From Baffinella frigidus (lineage: Eukaryota; Cryptophyceae; Cryptomonadales; Baffinellaceae): 13,146 bases of DNA. How positions within the stretch are numbered: position 1 is the first letter of the stretch; each line of letters begins with the position of its first letter. The notes under the pieces are model-generated. The model did no database searches and was not told the origin of the DNA. It saw only the letters and a list, made by a program, of their open reading frames with translations. Location: NCBI GenBank assembly GCA_026770585.1, contig MU646580.1, positions 28,616 through 41,761 on the forward strand, written 5' to 3'. Below are positions 1 through 6,815 of this stretch, piece after piece. Position numbers and translations under genes: made by a program.

Positions 1-99
1 AAACGCTAAACCCCAAACCCCAAACCCCAAACCCTACACCCCAAACCCCAAACCTCAAACCCCAAACCCCCAACGACAAACGCCAAACGCCAAACGGTC
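1..99. repeat. Degenerate telomere-like repeats, C-strand
   Basis: Short tandem units of CCCCAAA with CCCTACA, CCTCAAA and CGCCAAA variants fill the window edge. They resemble decayed copies of the CCCTAAA telomere repeat that occurs intact at 6225-6307. No gene is visible here, and the array may extend beyond the window. Confidence 0.8.
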
Positions 100-148
100 A
101 ACCCTGGCAGGCTGGGCAACGGACTGGATCCGGTTCCGAGTTCGATGG

Positions 149-192
149 AATTGAATCCGGTAGGCCCCCTCCCCAATTGACTCTGGTAGGCC
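149..192. repeat. 26-bp minisatellite, left fragment
   Basis: Contains units of the form TCCGGTAGGCCCC followed by CCAATTGAC. The same unit recurs about five times at 722-876. The two parts are separated by the foldback element at 201-718, so the element probably landed inside one array. Confidence 0.75.
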
Positions 193-328
193 CGGACCTC
201 GGACTCCAGGGGAGTTTTACTACATGCTCACGGACTGAAGGGGAGGGGAGCTTGTCAGGGGAGTTTTTACTACAGATAACACGTCCGTTCGAAAGACATG
301 TGTTGGGACGTGTTAAGATTTATATGTG

Positions 329-370
329 ACTCAACACGTGGCGCTTCGCACTCAACACGTGGCGCTTCGC
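329..370. repeat. Tandem 21-bp duplication
   Basis: A 21-bp unit beginning ACTCAACACGTGG and ending GCTTCGC occurs twice without a gap (329-349, 350-370). The second copy forms the left arm of the hairpin at 356-378. Confidence 0.9.
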
Positions 371-378
371 GCCACGTG
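356..378. repeat. 10-bp stem hairpin with TTC loop
   Basis: CACGTGGCGC is followed by TTC and then GCGCCACGTG, a perfect inverted repeat. On the minus strand the tip reads GCGAAGC, a sequence known to form an unusually stable DNA mini-hairpin. Confidence 0.9.
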
Positions 379-380
379 CA

Positions 381-423
381 GGCCGTAAAAAACATGACGC
401 TTCGCGTCATGTTTTTTACGGCC
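381..423. repeat. Perfect 20-bp stem hairpin with TTC loop
   Basis: The left arm is 381-400, starting GGCCGT and ending GACGC. The loop is TTC (401-403), and the right arm 404-423 is an exact reverse complement. The tip is again GCGAAGC on the minus strand. It lies 2 bp from the hairpin at 356-378, inside the foldback element. Confidence 0.95.
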
Positions 424-721
424 ACAGTGGTGTAGGTACCAGGGTAATTCGCGGGGCGTTGGTAATTGGCGGGGCGTCTCTTCAAGATCTCGAAGGGATG
501 TGCATGTGACTTCGTGCATGGGTCGTGTATGGGTCGTGTACGTCTCTTCAAGATCTTGACGGGGTGTGCATGCCGCGTCTAGATGAGTGTGTGGATAATT
601 GAAGAATGCGAAGAGAGCTTAGTCAGTGTGTCCAACTGTCTCCATGACCGACAAATTTTCGACAAAATCAAAGCTCCCCTTCTGTCCGCGTGGTGTGGTA
701 AAAACTCCCCTGGAGTCCTAT

Positions 722-876
722 ATCCGGTAGGCCCCATCCCCAATTGACTTCGGTAGGCCCCCTCCCCAATTGAATCCGGTAGGCCCCTTCCCCGATTGAC
801 TCCGGTAGGCCCCCCCCCCTAAGTTGACAAACACCCTAAGTTGACTGGTAGGCCCCCGAGGGCCCTTTGGGAGGAC
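722..876. repeat. 26-bp minisatellite, right part
   Basis: About five imperfect units of GGTAGGCCCC plus CCAATTGAC or TAAGTTGAC, starting near 723, 750, 775, 801 and 846. Related GGTAGCCCCCCGAGGGCCC sequence recurs near 1021. It matches the fragment at 149-192. No gene is evident from here to the palindrome at 1111. Confidence 0.8.
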
Positions 877-1110
877 AGCAGATGCCATCCTAGACCGTGG
901 AAGGGGGTTAGGTATCTGTTCTTGCGTGGTTGGGAATCGTAGGTGGCTAATCTCTGGCCACTTATGGCGTGACAAGTGGACCGCACTAAGTGGCTCACTC
1001 CCACCCTTGTGTGTGGAGCTCCGGTAGCCCCCCGAGGGCCCTTGTGTGTGGAGGTCACCGGGAGCACTACTTTTGCCACGCCAGAGAGCAGGAGGTGCAT
1101 CATTTTTTAA

Positions 1111-1130
1111 AACCGTATCATGATACGGTT
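1111..1130. repeat. Perfect 20-bp palindrome
   Basis: AACCGTATCA is followed directly by its reverse complement. It stands alone in otherwise unassigned sequence (877-1321). In that stretch I see only a short duplicated CCCTTGTGTGTGGAG (1003 and 1039) and no credible gene. Confidence 0.9.
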
Positions 1131-1323
1131 GTCAACTTTGAACACCACTGCCTTGAGGGAAAATTGACTTTTGGCGACCCCTTCCGAGACTCTGGCGTGC
1201 CCCTGCCTCGACTCGGCGTTGCACCAAGCGGGTATTTGTCAAGTCGATTGTGCACCAGGGATTCTTTCCATTTCTTAAGCAAAGGCTCCAATTTCCTGTG
1301 GGGGCGAGTTTCTATATTCAATA

Positions 1324-1508
1324 CAGGGATATCTGGGCTATAAGAAACCAGAACTTAAGAACACATACCGGATTTGGACCCCCCGTTTTCTTAATTGAGT
1401 ACCAGAGGGTTGACTAAACTTTGCGTTTAGTCAACCCTCTGGCACTAATTTAAGAAAACAGACACCGACCGATGTTGGAGCACCCGTGTTATAGCCCAGA
1501 TACCCCTG
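1324..1508. mobile_element. MITE-like element related to the CAGGGGTACC family
   Basis: The left terminus CAGGGATATCTGGGCTATAA is matched by the inverted right terminus TTATAGCCCAGATACCCCTG. The termini have the same start and the same ATAAGAAACC continuation as the CAGGGGTACC family. TA precedes the left end, but AA follows the right end, so the target duplication is imperfect. The middle is a second inverted repeat: TTTTCTTAA flanks a perfect 18-bp stem (1402-1419/1425-1442, starting CCAGAGGGTTG) with a 5-nt loop. No coding capacity. Confidence 0.75.
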
Positions 1509-1543
1509 AACTCGCCGTGTTTTGATTGTTGGGCTGTTGTTGC

Positions 1544-1646
1544 AATCCTCAACCCCATACCATAGCTGCACGTGTTCGTGAACCCCTAAACCATAGCCCC
1601 TAACCTCTGACCCGTAACCCTAAACCTCAACCCACAAACCCTAGGT
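1544..1646. repeat. Degenerate telomere-like repeats, C-strand
   Basis: Scattered AACCCCTAAACC, CCCTAACC, ACCCTAAACCTC and AAACCCTAGG motifs interrupted by unrelated bases. A heavily decayed CCCTAAA-type patch. Confidence 0.6.
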
Positions 1647-1732
1647 CAAGGTGATTGGGAATTTCGAGACGGCGACATGCGTCTTTCCGTAAGGCGAATT
1701 TCGGGTTGAGGGTTTGCGCCCCTCCGTACGTC

Positions 1733-1851
1733 CAGGGGTTTTCCTCGCTCATCACCAAACGCCCCCCCCTCAGACCCTACAGTAGGCCTACGCCTAGGGC
1801 CCTGTGGTGGTCCAGGGGGGGGGGCGCTTTCGTATGAGCGAGATTCCCATG
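1733..1851 (+). mobile_element. MITE copy, CAGGGGTACC family, diverged termini
   Basis: Starts CAGGGGTTTTCCTCGCTCAT and ends with the inverted form ATGAGCGAGATTCCCATG. The core carries the family motif CAGTAGGCCTACGCCTAGGG. The termini have drifted from the consensus. No ORF belongs to it. It is in the same orientation as the copies at 2112, 2490 and 3032. Confidence 0.75.
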
Positions 1852-1963
1852 GAATGCGCGTGTCTCGATTTCGAGAGAAACCTTCCCAACCCTCAGAAGG
1901 GGAGCACCTCGCTTTTTCGCTCCCTCGAGAGTTTGGCCTGGCGGGCAGGCAAGTGGAACGTGA

Positions 1964-2109
1964 AGGGTAGGGGGTGGGGGAGGAGGGGGGTGAGGGGTGG
2001 GGGAGGGAAGTCGCTCAGGTGGTTCTTGTCAGGAGGGGGTGGAGGGTGAGACAGAGAGAGGGGGGATTGGGGGGGAGGGCAGAGAGAGAGAGGGTGGGGG
2101 GGGGTGACA
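1964..2109. repeat. G/A-rich tandem tract
   Basis: Runs of three or more G alternate with short spacers (GGGTAGGGGGTGGGGGAGG near 1967), followed by a unit containing GGCAGAGAGAGAGAGGGTGG. The same unit continues after the transposon at 2112-2297. The G-runs could form quadruplexes. Confidence 0.75.
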
Positions 2110-2111
2110 TA

Positions 2112-2297
2112 CAGGGGTACCTCGATTACAAGAAAACGCCTCCCCGTAGGACCCCACAGTAGGCCTATGCCTAGGGCCCTGTGGTCGTCCTAAGGGGGTG
2201 ACGTTTTCTTGTGATCGAGACCCTACAGTAGGCCTATGCCTAGGGCCCTATGGTCGTCCTAGGGGGGTGACGTTTTCTTGTAATCGAGGTACCCCTG
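2112..2297 (+). mobile_element. MITE copy with TA target duplication and internal 69-bp duplication
   Basis: Termini are CAGGGGTACCTCGATTACAA and its inverted copy at the right end. TA flanks both sides (2110-2111, 2298-2299). The downstream repeat unit shows the uninterrupted site CATAGAGAGGGG at 2349-2360, against CATA-[element]-TAGAGAGGGG here. Positions 2151-2219 and 2220-2288 are tandem copies of the right half, each holding CAGTAGGCCTATGCCTAGGG, so this copy is longer than its relatives (186 bp against about 123). TA duplication and CAGGGG ends suggest the Tc1/mariner group. That assignment is inference, because no transposase is present. Confidence 0.88.
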
Positions 2298-2386
2298 TAG
2301 AGAGGGGAATGGGGGAGGGGCAAAGAGAGAGAGGGTGGGGGGGGGTGGCATAGAGAGGGGAATGGTCAAATGGGAGGGGGGGGGGT
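2298..2386. repeat. G/A-rich tandem tract, continuation with empty insertion site
   Basis: The unit GAGAGGGGAATGGGGGAGG...GTGGGGGGGGGTGGCATA occurs here and begins again at 2351. It is the same repeat as at 2048-2109. The CATAGAGAGG at 2349-2358 is an unoccupied version of the site filled at 2110. Confidence 0.8.
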
Positions 2387-2489
2387 CCCCCGTGGAGTCG
2401 CTTGGAGTCGCGAGTTTCGTGTTTCGGTGTCGTTTATGAACAATACATGTCTGCAGGGATGTCTCGTGTACAGTTTACACGAACACGTG

Positions 2490-2612
2490 CAGGGGTACCT
2501 CGCTCATAAGAAACCGGCTCCACCTAGGACCCTACCGTAGGCCCATGCCTAGGGTGTTACATGTAGGGTGGTCCTAGGGGGGTGGGCGTTTCTTATGAGC
2601 GAGGTACCCCTG
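2490..2612 (+). mobile_element. MITE copy with perfect 25-bp terminal inverted repeats
   Basis: The left end CAGGGGTACCTCGCTCATAA plus GAAAC is exactly inverted at 2588-2612. At 123 bp it is the least diverged copy and gives the family consensus. The core is CCGTAGGCCCATGCCTAGGG. TA follows the right end, but the left neighbour is TG, so one half of the target duplication has changed. A small hairpin, TCGTGTA/TACACGA (2464-2482), lies just outside. Confidence 0.9.
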
Positions 2613-2768
2613 TACAGGGCTGACTCGAAGTTCAGCAACAGAGGTTTTCGCAATCGGGAACGGGACGTCGTAAACCCATTCTCGTCCAGCTAGGAGGATG
2701 TTTTGTGAGTACGCGGCGCGATGAGTACATGTACAGCATTCTCGTCCCACATGCCCCGACTGGCGTGC

Positions 2769-2810
2769 CGAGAGAGAAAGAGAGAGATAGAGAGAGAGAA
2801 AGAGAAAGAA

Positions 2811-2842
<32 letters not shown>

Positions 2843-2860
2843 CGATAGAGAGAGAGAGAG
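2769..2860. repeat. GA microsatellite
   Basis: (GA)n with occasional AAAG and GATA interruptions. It gives spurious Arg-Glu ORFs on plus and Ser-Leu ORFs on minus, neither of which is a gene. It abuts the degraded left end of the MITE at 2861. Confidence 0.95.
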
Positions 2861-2979
2861 CCTACATTCGCTCATGAGAAACTACCCTCCCCCTAGGACC
2901 ACCGTAGGTCCCTAGGCATAGGCCTACATGTACTGTAGGGTCCTAAGGCGAGGCACTTTTTTATGAGCGAGGTACCCTT
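2861..2979 (-). mobile_element. MITE copy, left end lost
   Basis: The right end ATGAGCGAGGTACCC matches the family terminus. The left end keeps TTCGCTCATGAGAAAC but lacks CAGGGGTACC. The core GGCATAGGCCTACATG is in the opposite orientation to the copies at 1733, 2112, 2490 and 3032. Confidence 0.75.
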
Positions 2980-3029
2980 GGACCTCACTCACAAGGATCC
3001 ACTCACCCCCTAGGACCACCGCACGGCCC
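2980..3029 (+). mobile_element. Orphan left half of a MITE copy
   Basis: GGACCTCACTCACAAGGATCC followed by CACCCCCTAGGACCACCG aligns with the left half of the family. No matching right half follows before the next copy begins at 3032. Confidence 0.6.
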
Positions 3030-3096
3030 TACAGGGGTACCTCGCTCATAAGAAAGCGCCTCCCCCTAGGAACCTACAGTAGGCCCATGCAGCCGC

Positions 3097-3631
3097 TACC
3101 GGGGGCGGGGGGGGTCCCAGAAACAAAACCGCTGCACCACATCAAAGCACCATCATAGGCAGCCTCTCTGTGAAAATCCGGGAGGTTCTAATTGCCGCCG
3201 CTGCCCGGGGACCCACTGGGTGACTCCGGATTCTGCCTGGCAGCGCAAAATCGGGCAAACTCCAGCCGGGGCAGGCCTGAGGGCGGGGGTCGCACCGCGC
3301 CGCACTCTGATTTGGGGACCACTATACATGGTTAGCACCGGCGGGCGACGTCTCTGCCCCTGTGCGGGCGCCCTGCGCGTTGCCCAGGGTGCTTTTGGCA
3401 AGTCGAGCTTTGCTGCCGTTTTAACGGCAACGCCCGCCTGCGACCCGCCCTACCCGGGTGTTGGCGGCCTCTAGAACTATGACTCCTTCCCACCGAAGTG
3501 ACGGACTTGAGCTCCCCTACCGGATCCCCGCGAGACAAGTTCGGTCGAAAAAAACGGCGAGGTGCAAAGGGGGCCGCAGCAATGGGTGAATTCACCCATT
3601 TAAAAGTGAATTCACTGATTCAGACGTATAG
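3097..3631. other. Cargo/insert inside the MITE, unrecognised
   Basis: GC-rich and unlike the surrounding MITE sequence. It holds a small hairpin, TGCCGTT/AACGGCA (near 3412-3427), and a palindrome at 3581-3600. Short open frames exist on both strands (82-87 codons) and overlap each other. None has a recognisable motif, so I do not call a gene. Confidence 0.5.
3581..3600. repeat. Perfect 20-bp palindrome
   Basis: AATGGGTGAA is followed by its exact reverse complement. GTGAATTCAC recurs at 3606-3615. It lies near the right end of the insert and could mark that insert's own terminus. Confidence 0.85.
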
Positions 3632-3832
3632 CCATTAGGGCCCTACGGTGGTCATATCGGAGAGGCAGTTTCTTTTGAGCGAGGTACCCCTGTAGGCTTC
3701 AGCGGGCTGAGTGTTTTGGCGTTCAGGTCCTGAACTTACAAGGCCTTCACGGAAGGGATTACATGTACATGCCATACATGGCGGCCATGTTAGTCACGAT
3801 CCGGAATAAAAGAATAAACGCACCTTTCGCTG

Positions 3833-3877
3833 CAGGGTCCTAGGGGGGCGCGCTTCCTTATGAGCCAGGAACCCATG
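3833..3877. mobile_element. Orphan half of a MITE copy
   Basis: CAGGGTCCTAGGGGGGCG followed by CTTCCTTATGAGCCAGGAACCCATG matches the right-hand half of the family (consensus GTTTCTTATGAGCGAGGTACCCCTG). No left half is visible upstream. Between 3695 and 3832 I see only a short palindrome, GTTCAGGTCCTGAAC (3721-3735). Confidence 0.65.
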
Positions 3878-3898
3878 GAGGTCACGTCCGGTTCTGTA

Positions 3899-4013
3899 CG
3901 GGGTACCTTGCCCATAAGAAACCGCCCCTCCCCCTGGGAACCTGATAGGACCCTAGGCTCAGGCCTACTGTAGGGTCCTGGGGGGGGCAGTTTCTTACGA
4001 GCGGGGTACCCCT
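3899..4013 (-). mobile_element. MITE copy, eroded ends
   Basis: Left terminus CGGGGTACCTTGCCCATAAG and right terminus CTTACGAGCGGGGTACCCCT are inverted copies of each other and of the family. The A of CAGGGG is missing on the left and the final G is missing on the right. The core GGCTCAGGCCTACTGTAGGG is in the same orientation as the copy at 2861. Confidence 0.8.
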
Positions 4014-5240
4014 ATCCCTCAAGTGACCATAGGGTGATTTTTCGCCCTAACTCACCCTACCGTAGGGCGTATGAGCCTATTGGCCACTTAAGGGATAAGT
4101 TGTTGGCTTTCAGAAAGTCATCGCTCGACGTCGGGTTGGGCCGACTGCTTTTGCTCGTTCCCAAGGCTCGTAGCCTTTTGTATCACTCACCACTTAGCAG
4201 CCACCGAGGTCTTCAAGGATGCAGTCCAAAACACAGTCAGTATAGGGGTATAGATGTGGCGAATAGGGCCAACGGGCTGGTCCGCTCTGTGGCAAAGTCG
4301 ATGGGGCATGGGGAAGACCTGGACTCCAGTGACCTACCAGAAAGGAATGGATGGTTCCCCAGAGGCAAAGCTGCCGAGCGGAAGTGGGCGCCGGTGTGAG
4401 TGGAAAGACGCAAGCGGAATAAGTTGTCAGCGGAATAAGTTGTACGGCCCTCTTTGAGATCCTCCTCCTGCTTCCACGGACGAGGGTTCCGAATTCAGGG
4501 TTCCGGGTTCAGAGTTCGGGGTTCAGAGTTCAGGACTCCTACAGGAGCAGGAGGATAAGGATCACGAGGAGCACGAGGAGGACGCTAGGTTTTGGTGTGA
4601 GGTAGGTTTTCGATTAAAGTCCGCTGATCTGCCGCTGCCCCCTCCACCTGTTCGGATCGGGGGGGATGTGTCCATTCTCCTTGCTCAGAGCGCGCTACCG
4701 CAAGCATCCCCCCTCCCACGCATCTGTGTTGGTGGTAACAAAGGTCTCTTTCTCACAGCCGTCCTCGCGCCAAGGGCGTTTGAATTTCCCGTTCCTGGTA
4801 GCTGTAGATCTTGTTTTCTAGTCCTGCCCAGACACAGCCTCGGTGGTGGTGCATACATGGCGGCCGTGGTGGTATTCATAAGTTCTTTCTATTGTAGAGT
4901 ACGCACGCCCACTCTACGGTGTGGCTGATTGCCCCAGACTTGCAGGTTAAGAATCTAGGACCACTTGAGGGGAGTAGTTTAGATACTTGACTGAAAAATG
5001 GGTTGAGCTGTAATATTTTGGAGGACGCCGAGGCAAGATGGTGTGTTGCCCCTTTTGGGGGTGGGGGGATGGGGGGCTTGCCCAGCGCAGAAAATTCCGG
5101 CCCAGTTTCTGAATCTGAGCCCCGCTTGCTCCCAGCTCGGAATGGAGGGTTCGTGTATTGAACGCATCAGCGCTTGGCACGACCGCGAAAACAAGCGCAT
5201 GTTCAGCGCGGTTTGTGGTTTAGGGCTTACAGTGTAGAGT
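4014..5240. other. Unassigned interval without a supportable gene
   Basis: Several open frames of 60-121 codons occur. The longest runs 4034-4399 on plus from a GTG, with no ATG at its start, no recognisable motif and no clear codon bias. A 16-bp unit, AGCGGAATAAGTTGTC, is repeated at 4413-4443. A degraded G-strand telomere-like patch (GGGTTCCGGGTTCAGAG) lies at about 4486-4535. CATACATGGCGGCC at 4852 repeats a 14-mer seen at 3773, which may be chance. From about 5208, GGTTTAGGGCTTACAG begins the telomere-like block. Confidence 0.5.
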
Positions 5241-5244
5241 TTAG

Positions 5245-5617
5245 AGCCGGTTTTCTGAGCCGCCTGATCCAAATAACCTGTATAAACGGTCATCTCAAGG
5301 TTCAAACTTTATCTGGAGGAAGTATTCACACAGATCAAAAGAGGACACTATCCTAGGAATTCCATCCAAAGATCAATTGATTTGGCCCAGGGGTCGAGGA
5401 GTAATGGCCGTTTGAACGGCGGGCCAGCATCACGGATTTTTTTTCGCGCTTTACAAAAAGACTTAAAATTGTGAGGGGCCCTTACAATTTTAAGTCTTTT
5501 TCAAAATTATTTCCGGCCAGTTAGAATTTGGGGCCTAAGGGAAATCCTAAGGATCTCCGGCCAGTTAGAATTTTTGAGATGACCGTTATTCAGATCAGCC
5601 CGCTCAAAAAAACGGCT
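5245..5617. mobile_element. Foldback element inserted in telomere-like repeat, TTAG duplication
   Basis: The left arm (5245-5298) begins AGCCGGTTTTCTGAGC and ends CGGTCATCTCAA. The right arm (5574-5617) is its inverted copy, ending in AAACGGCT. By eye 26 of the first 32 terminal bases match. The left arm has an extra 10 bp (near 5277-5286). TTAG occurs immediately outside both ends (5241-5244, 5618-5621). The interior has a long hairpin (5455-5501) and two exact 18-bp copies of TCCGGCCAGTTAGAATTT (5512-5529, 5556-5573). There is no transposase ORF, so it is non-autonomous. Confidence 0.8.
5455..5501. repeat. Perfect 18-bp stem hairpin
   Basis: AAAAAGACTTAAAATTGT (5455-5472) is exactly inverted at 5484-5501, with an 11-nt loop containing GGGGCCC. 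It lies within the foldback element. It is terminator-like in shape, but in a eukaryotic element it is more likely a structural part of the foldback. Confidence 0.95.
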
Positions 5618-5618
5618 T

Positions 5619-5920
5619 TAGGGTTCAGGGTTAAAGGGTTAGGGTTTGAGGTATAAGATTTAGGGCTCAAGTTTCAGGGTTCAAGGTTTCGGGTTCAGTG
5701 GTCGGGGGATGGGGTTCAGGGGACAGGGTTGAGGGTTTGGGGTTCAGGGTTCAGGGTTCAGGGTTCAGGGTTTGGGGTTAAGAATTTAGTGTTGATGCTG
5801 TAAGGTGTTCAGGGTTTTGGCTCTAGGGTCTAGGTTTCAGGGTTCAGGGTTTAATGCATGGGGGTGAGGGGTTTTGCTTCAGGCTTCAGGCTTCAAAATT
5901 TAGGGTTCAAGGTTCGAGTC
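5619..5920. repeat. Telomere-like repeats, G-strand orientation
   Basis: Units such as TTAGGGTTCAGGG, GGGTTTGAGG and several GGGTTCA in tandem (near 5744-5770). The repeat is diverged TTTAGGG with the G-rich strand on plus. The polarity reverses at about 5920, where CCCCCAAACCCTC begins. Confidence 0.85.
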
Positions 5921-5924
5921 AGCC

Positions 5925-6815
5925 CCCAAACCCTCAACTATCAACATTCAACACTAACCCCCAGACCCTGGACCCTGAAACTAAAACCCTAAACACTAAA
6001 CACTAAACACTAAACACTTAACACTAAACACTAGACCTAAAACCTTTTCAGTAGGTTCAAACCCCCAACCCCTGAGTCCTAAGCCCTAGACCCCAAAATC
6101 TAAACCCAAACCTAAACCTTCAACCCCCAACTCTACACCATGAACCCCAAACCCCAAACCCTAAGCCCTAAATCCTTAACCCTAAACCCTCAATTTCAAA
6201 CCCCAAACACCTCTGACCCCTAAGCCCTAAACCCTAAACCCTAAACCCTAAACCCTAAACCCTAAACCCTAAACCCTAAACCCTAAACCCTAAACCCTAA
6301 ACCCTAATCCCTGAACCCCAAACCCCAATCCCCAAACCTCAAACCCTTCACCCTAAAACCTAAATCTTCACACTCAACACTAAACACTACACAGTAAACA
6401 CTCAACACTCAACACTAAACACCAAACACCAAACACTAAACACTAAACACTAAACACTAAACACTAAACACTAGACCTAAAATCTTCACCCCCAAACCCT
6501 GAGCCCTAAGCCCTAGACTCCGACCCCAAAATCTCAACCCAAACCCTTGAACCAAAACACCCAAACCTAAACCCTAAACCCCAAACTCTAAACCTTGAAC
6601 CCCAAACCCTAAACCCTAAGCCCTAAATCCTTAACCCTAAACCCTCAATTTCAAACCCCAAACACCTCTAACCCCTAACCCCAACCCCTAAACCCTAAAC
6701 CCTAAACCCTGAACCCTAATCACTCAACCCTAATCCTCAATCCCCAAACCTGAAACCCTCAACCCTAAATCTGAACCCCCAAAATCTAACACCTAAAACC
6801 TAAAACTCCCAACCG
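5925..6815. repeat. Telomere-like repeats, C-strand orientation
   Basis: About 890 bp of CCCTAAA-type repeats. Positions 6225-6307 hold about 12 perfect CCCTAAA units. AACACTA variant arrays occur at about 5992-6034 and 6395-6474. A segment beginning with the AACACTA array and ending in CAATTTCAAACCCC is duplicated, at about 5992-6214 and again at about 6430-6669. The last 50-odd bases are identical and offset by 455 bp. There is no coding sequence. Confidence 0.92.

Larger units (their letters stand above)
201..718. mobile_element. Foldback element with GGACTCCAGGGGAGTTTT termini
   Basis: The left end reads GGACTCCAGGGGAGTTTTAC (201-220). The right end (698-718) is its near-perfect reverse complement. 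A second copy of the terminal motif, CAGGGGAGTTTTTACTAC, starts at 256, so the left end is duplicated. The interior is built of hairpins (356-378, 381-423) and a loose inverted repeat, TAACACGTCC/GGACGTGTTA (277-315). No transposase is encoded, so it would depend on another element for movement. The 26-bp minisatellite lies on both sides. No clear target duplication is visible: the flanks are CTC and TAT. Confidence 0.65.
3032..3692 (+). mobile_element. Large MITE-family element with unrelated cargo
   Basis: The left half (3032-3096) starts CAGGGGTACCTCGCTCATAA and runs to GTAGGCCCATGC. The right half (about 3632-3692) resumes at TTAGGGCCCTACGGTGGTC and ends in the inverted terminus GAGCGAGGTACCCCTG. 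TA flanks both sides (3030-3031, 3693-3694). Together the halves make one complete short element, opened by about 535 bp. Either another sequence inserted into a MITE, or this is a longer relative from which short copies derive. Confidence 0.75.

Noticed and set aside
1-99. True chromosome end (telomere)
   Set aside because: The units are degenerate CCCCAAA variants rather than a long perfect array, and similar patches recur through the window.
149-876. Possible CRISPR array from the repeated 26-bp units
   Set aside because: The units are contiguous with no unique spacers of constant length, and the DNA is eukaryotic.
2690-2915. ORFs on both strands over the GA repeat
   Set aside because: They are translations of a microsatellite (Arg-Glu or Ser-Leu runs).
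3153-3595. Short ORFs on both strands in the MITE insert
   Set aside because: They are mutually overlapping, GC-driven and without motifs.
4034-4457. 121- and 67-codon plus-strand ORFs
   Set aside because: No known motif, no convincing start and no codon bias. They overlap in different frames.
5455-5501. Rho-independent transcription terminator
   Set aside because: The hairpin has A/T flanks but lies inside a foldback element in eukaryotic DNA, with no gene ending there.
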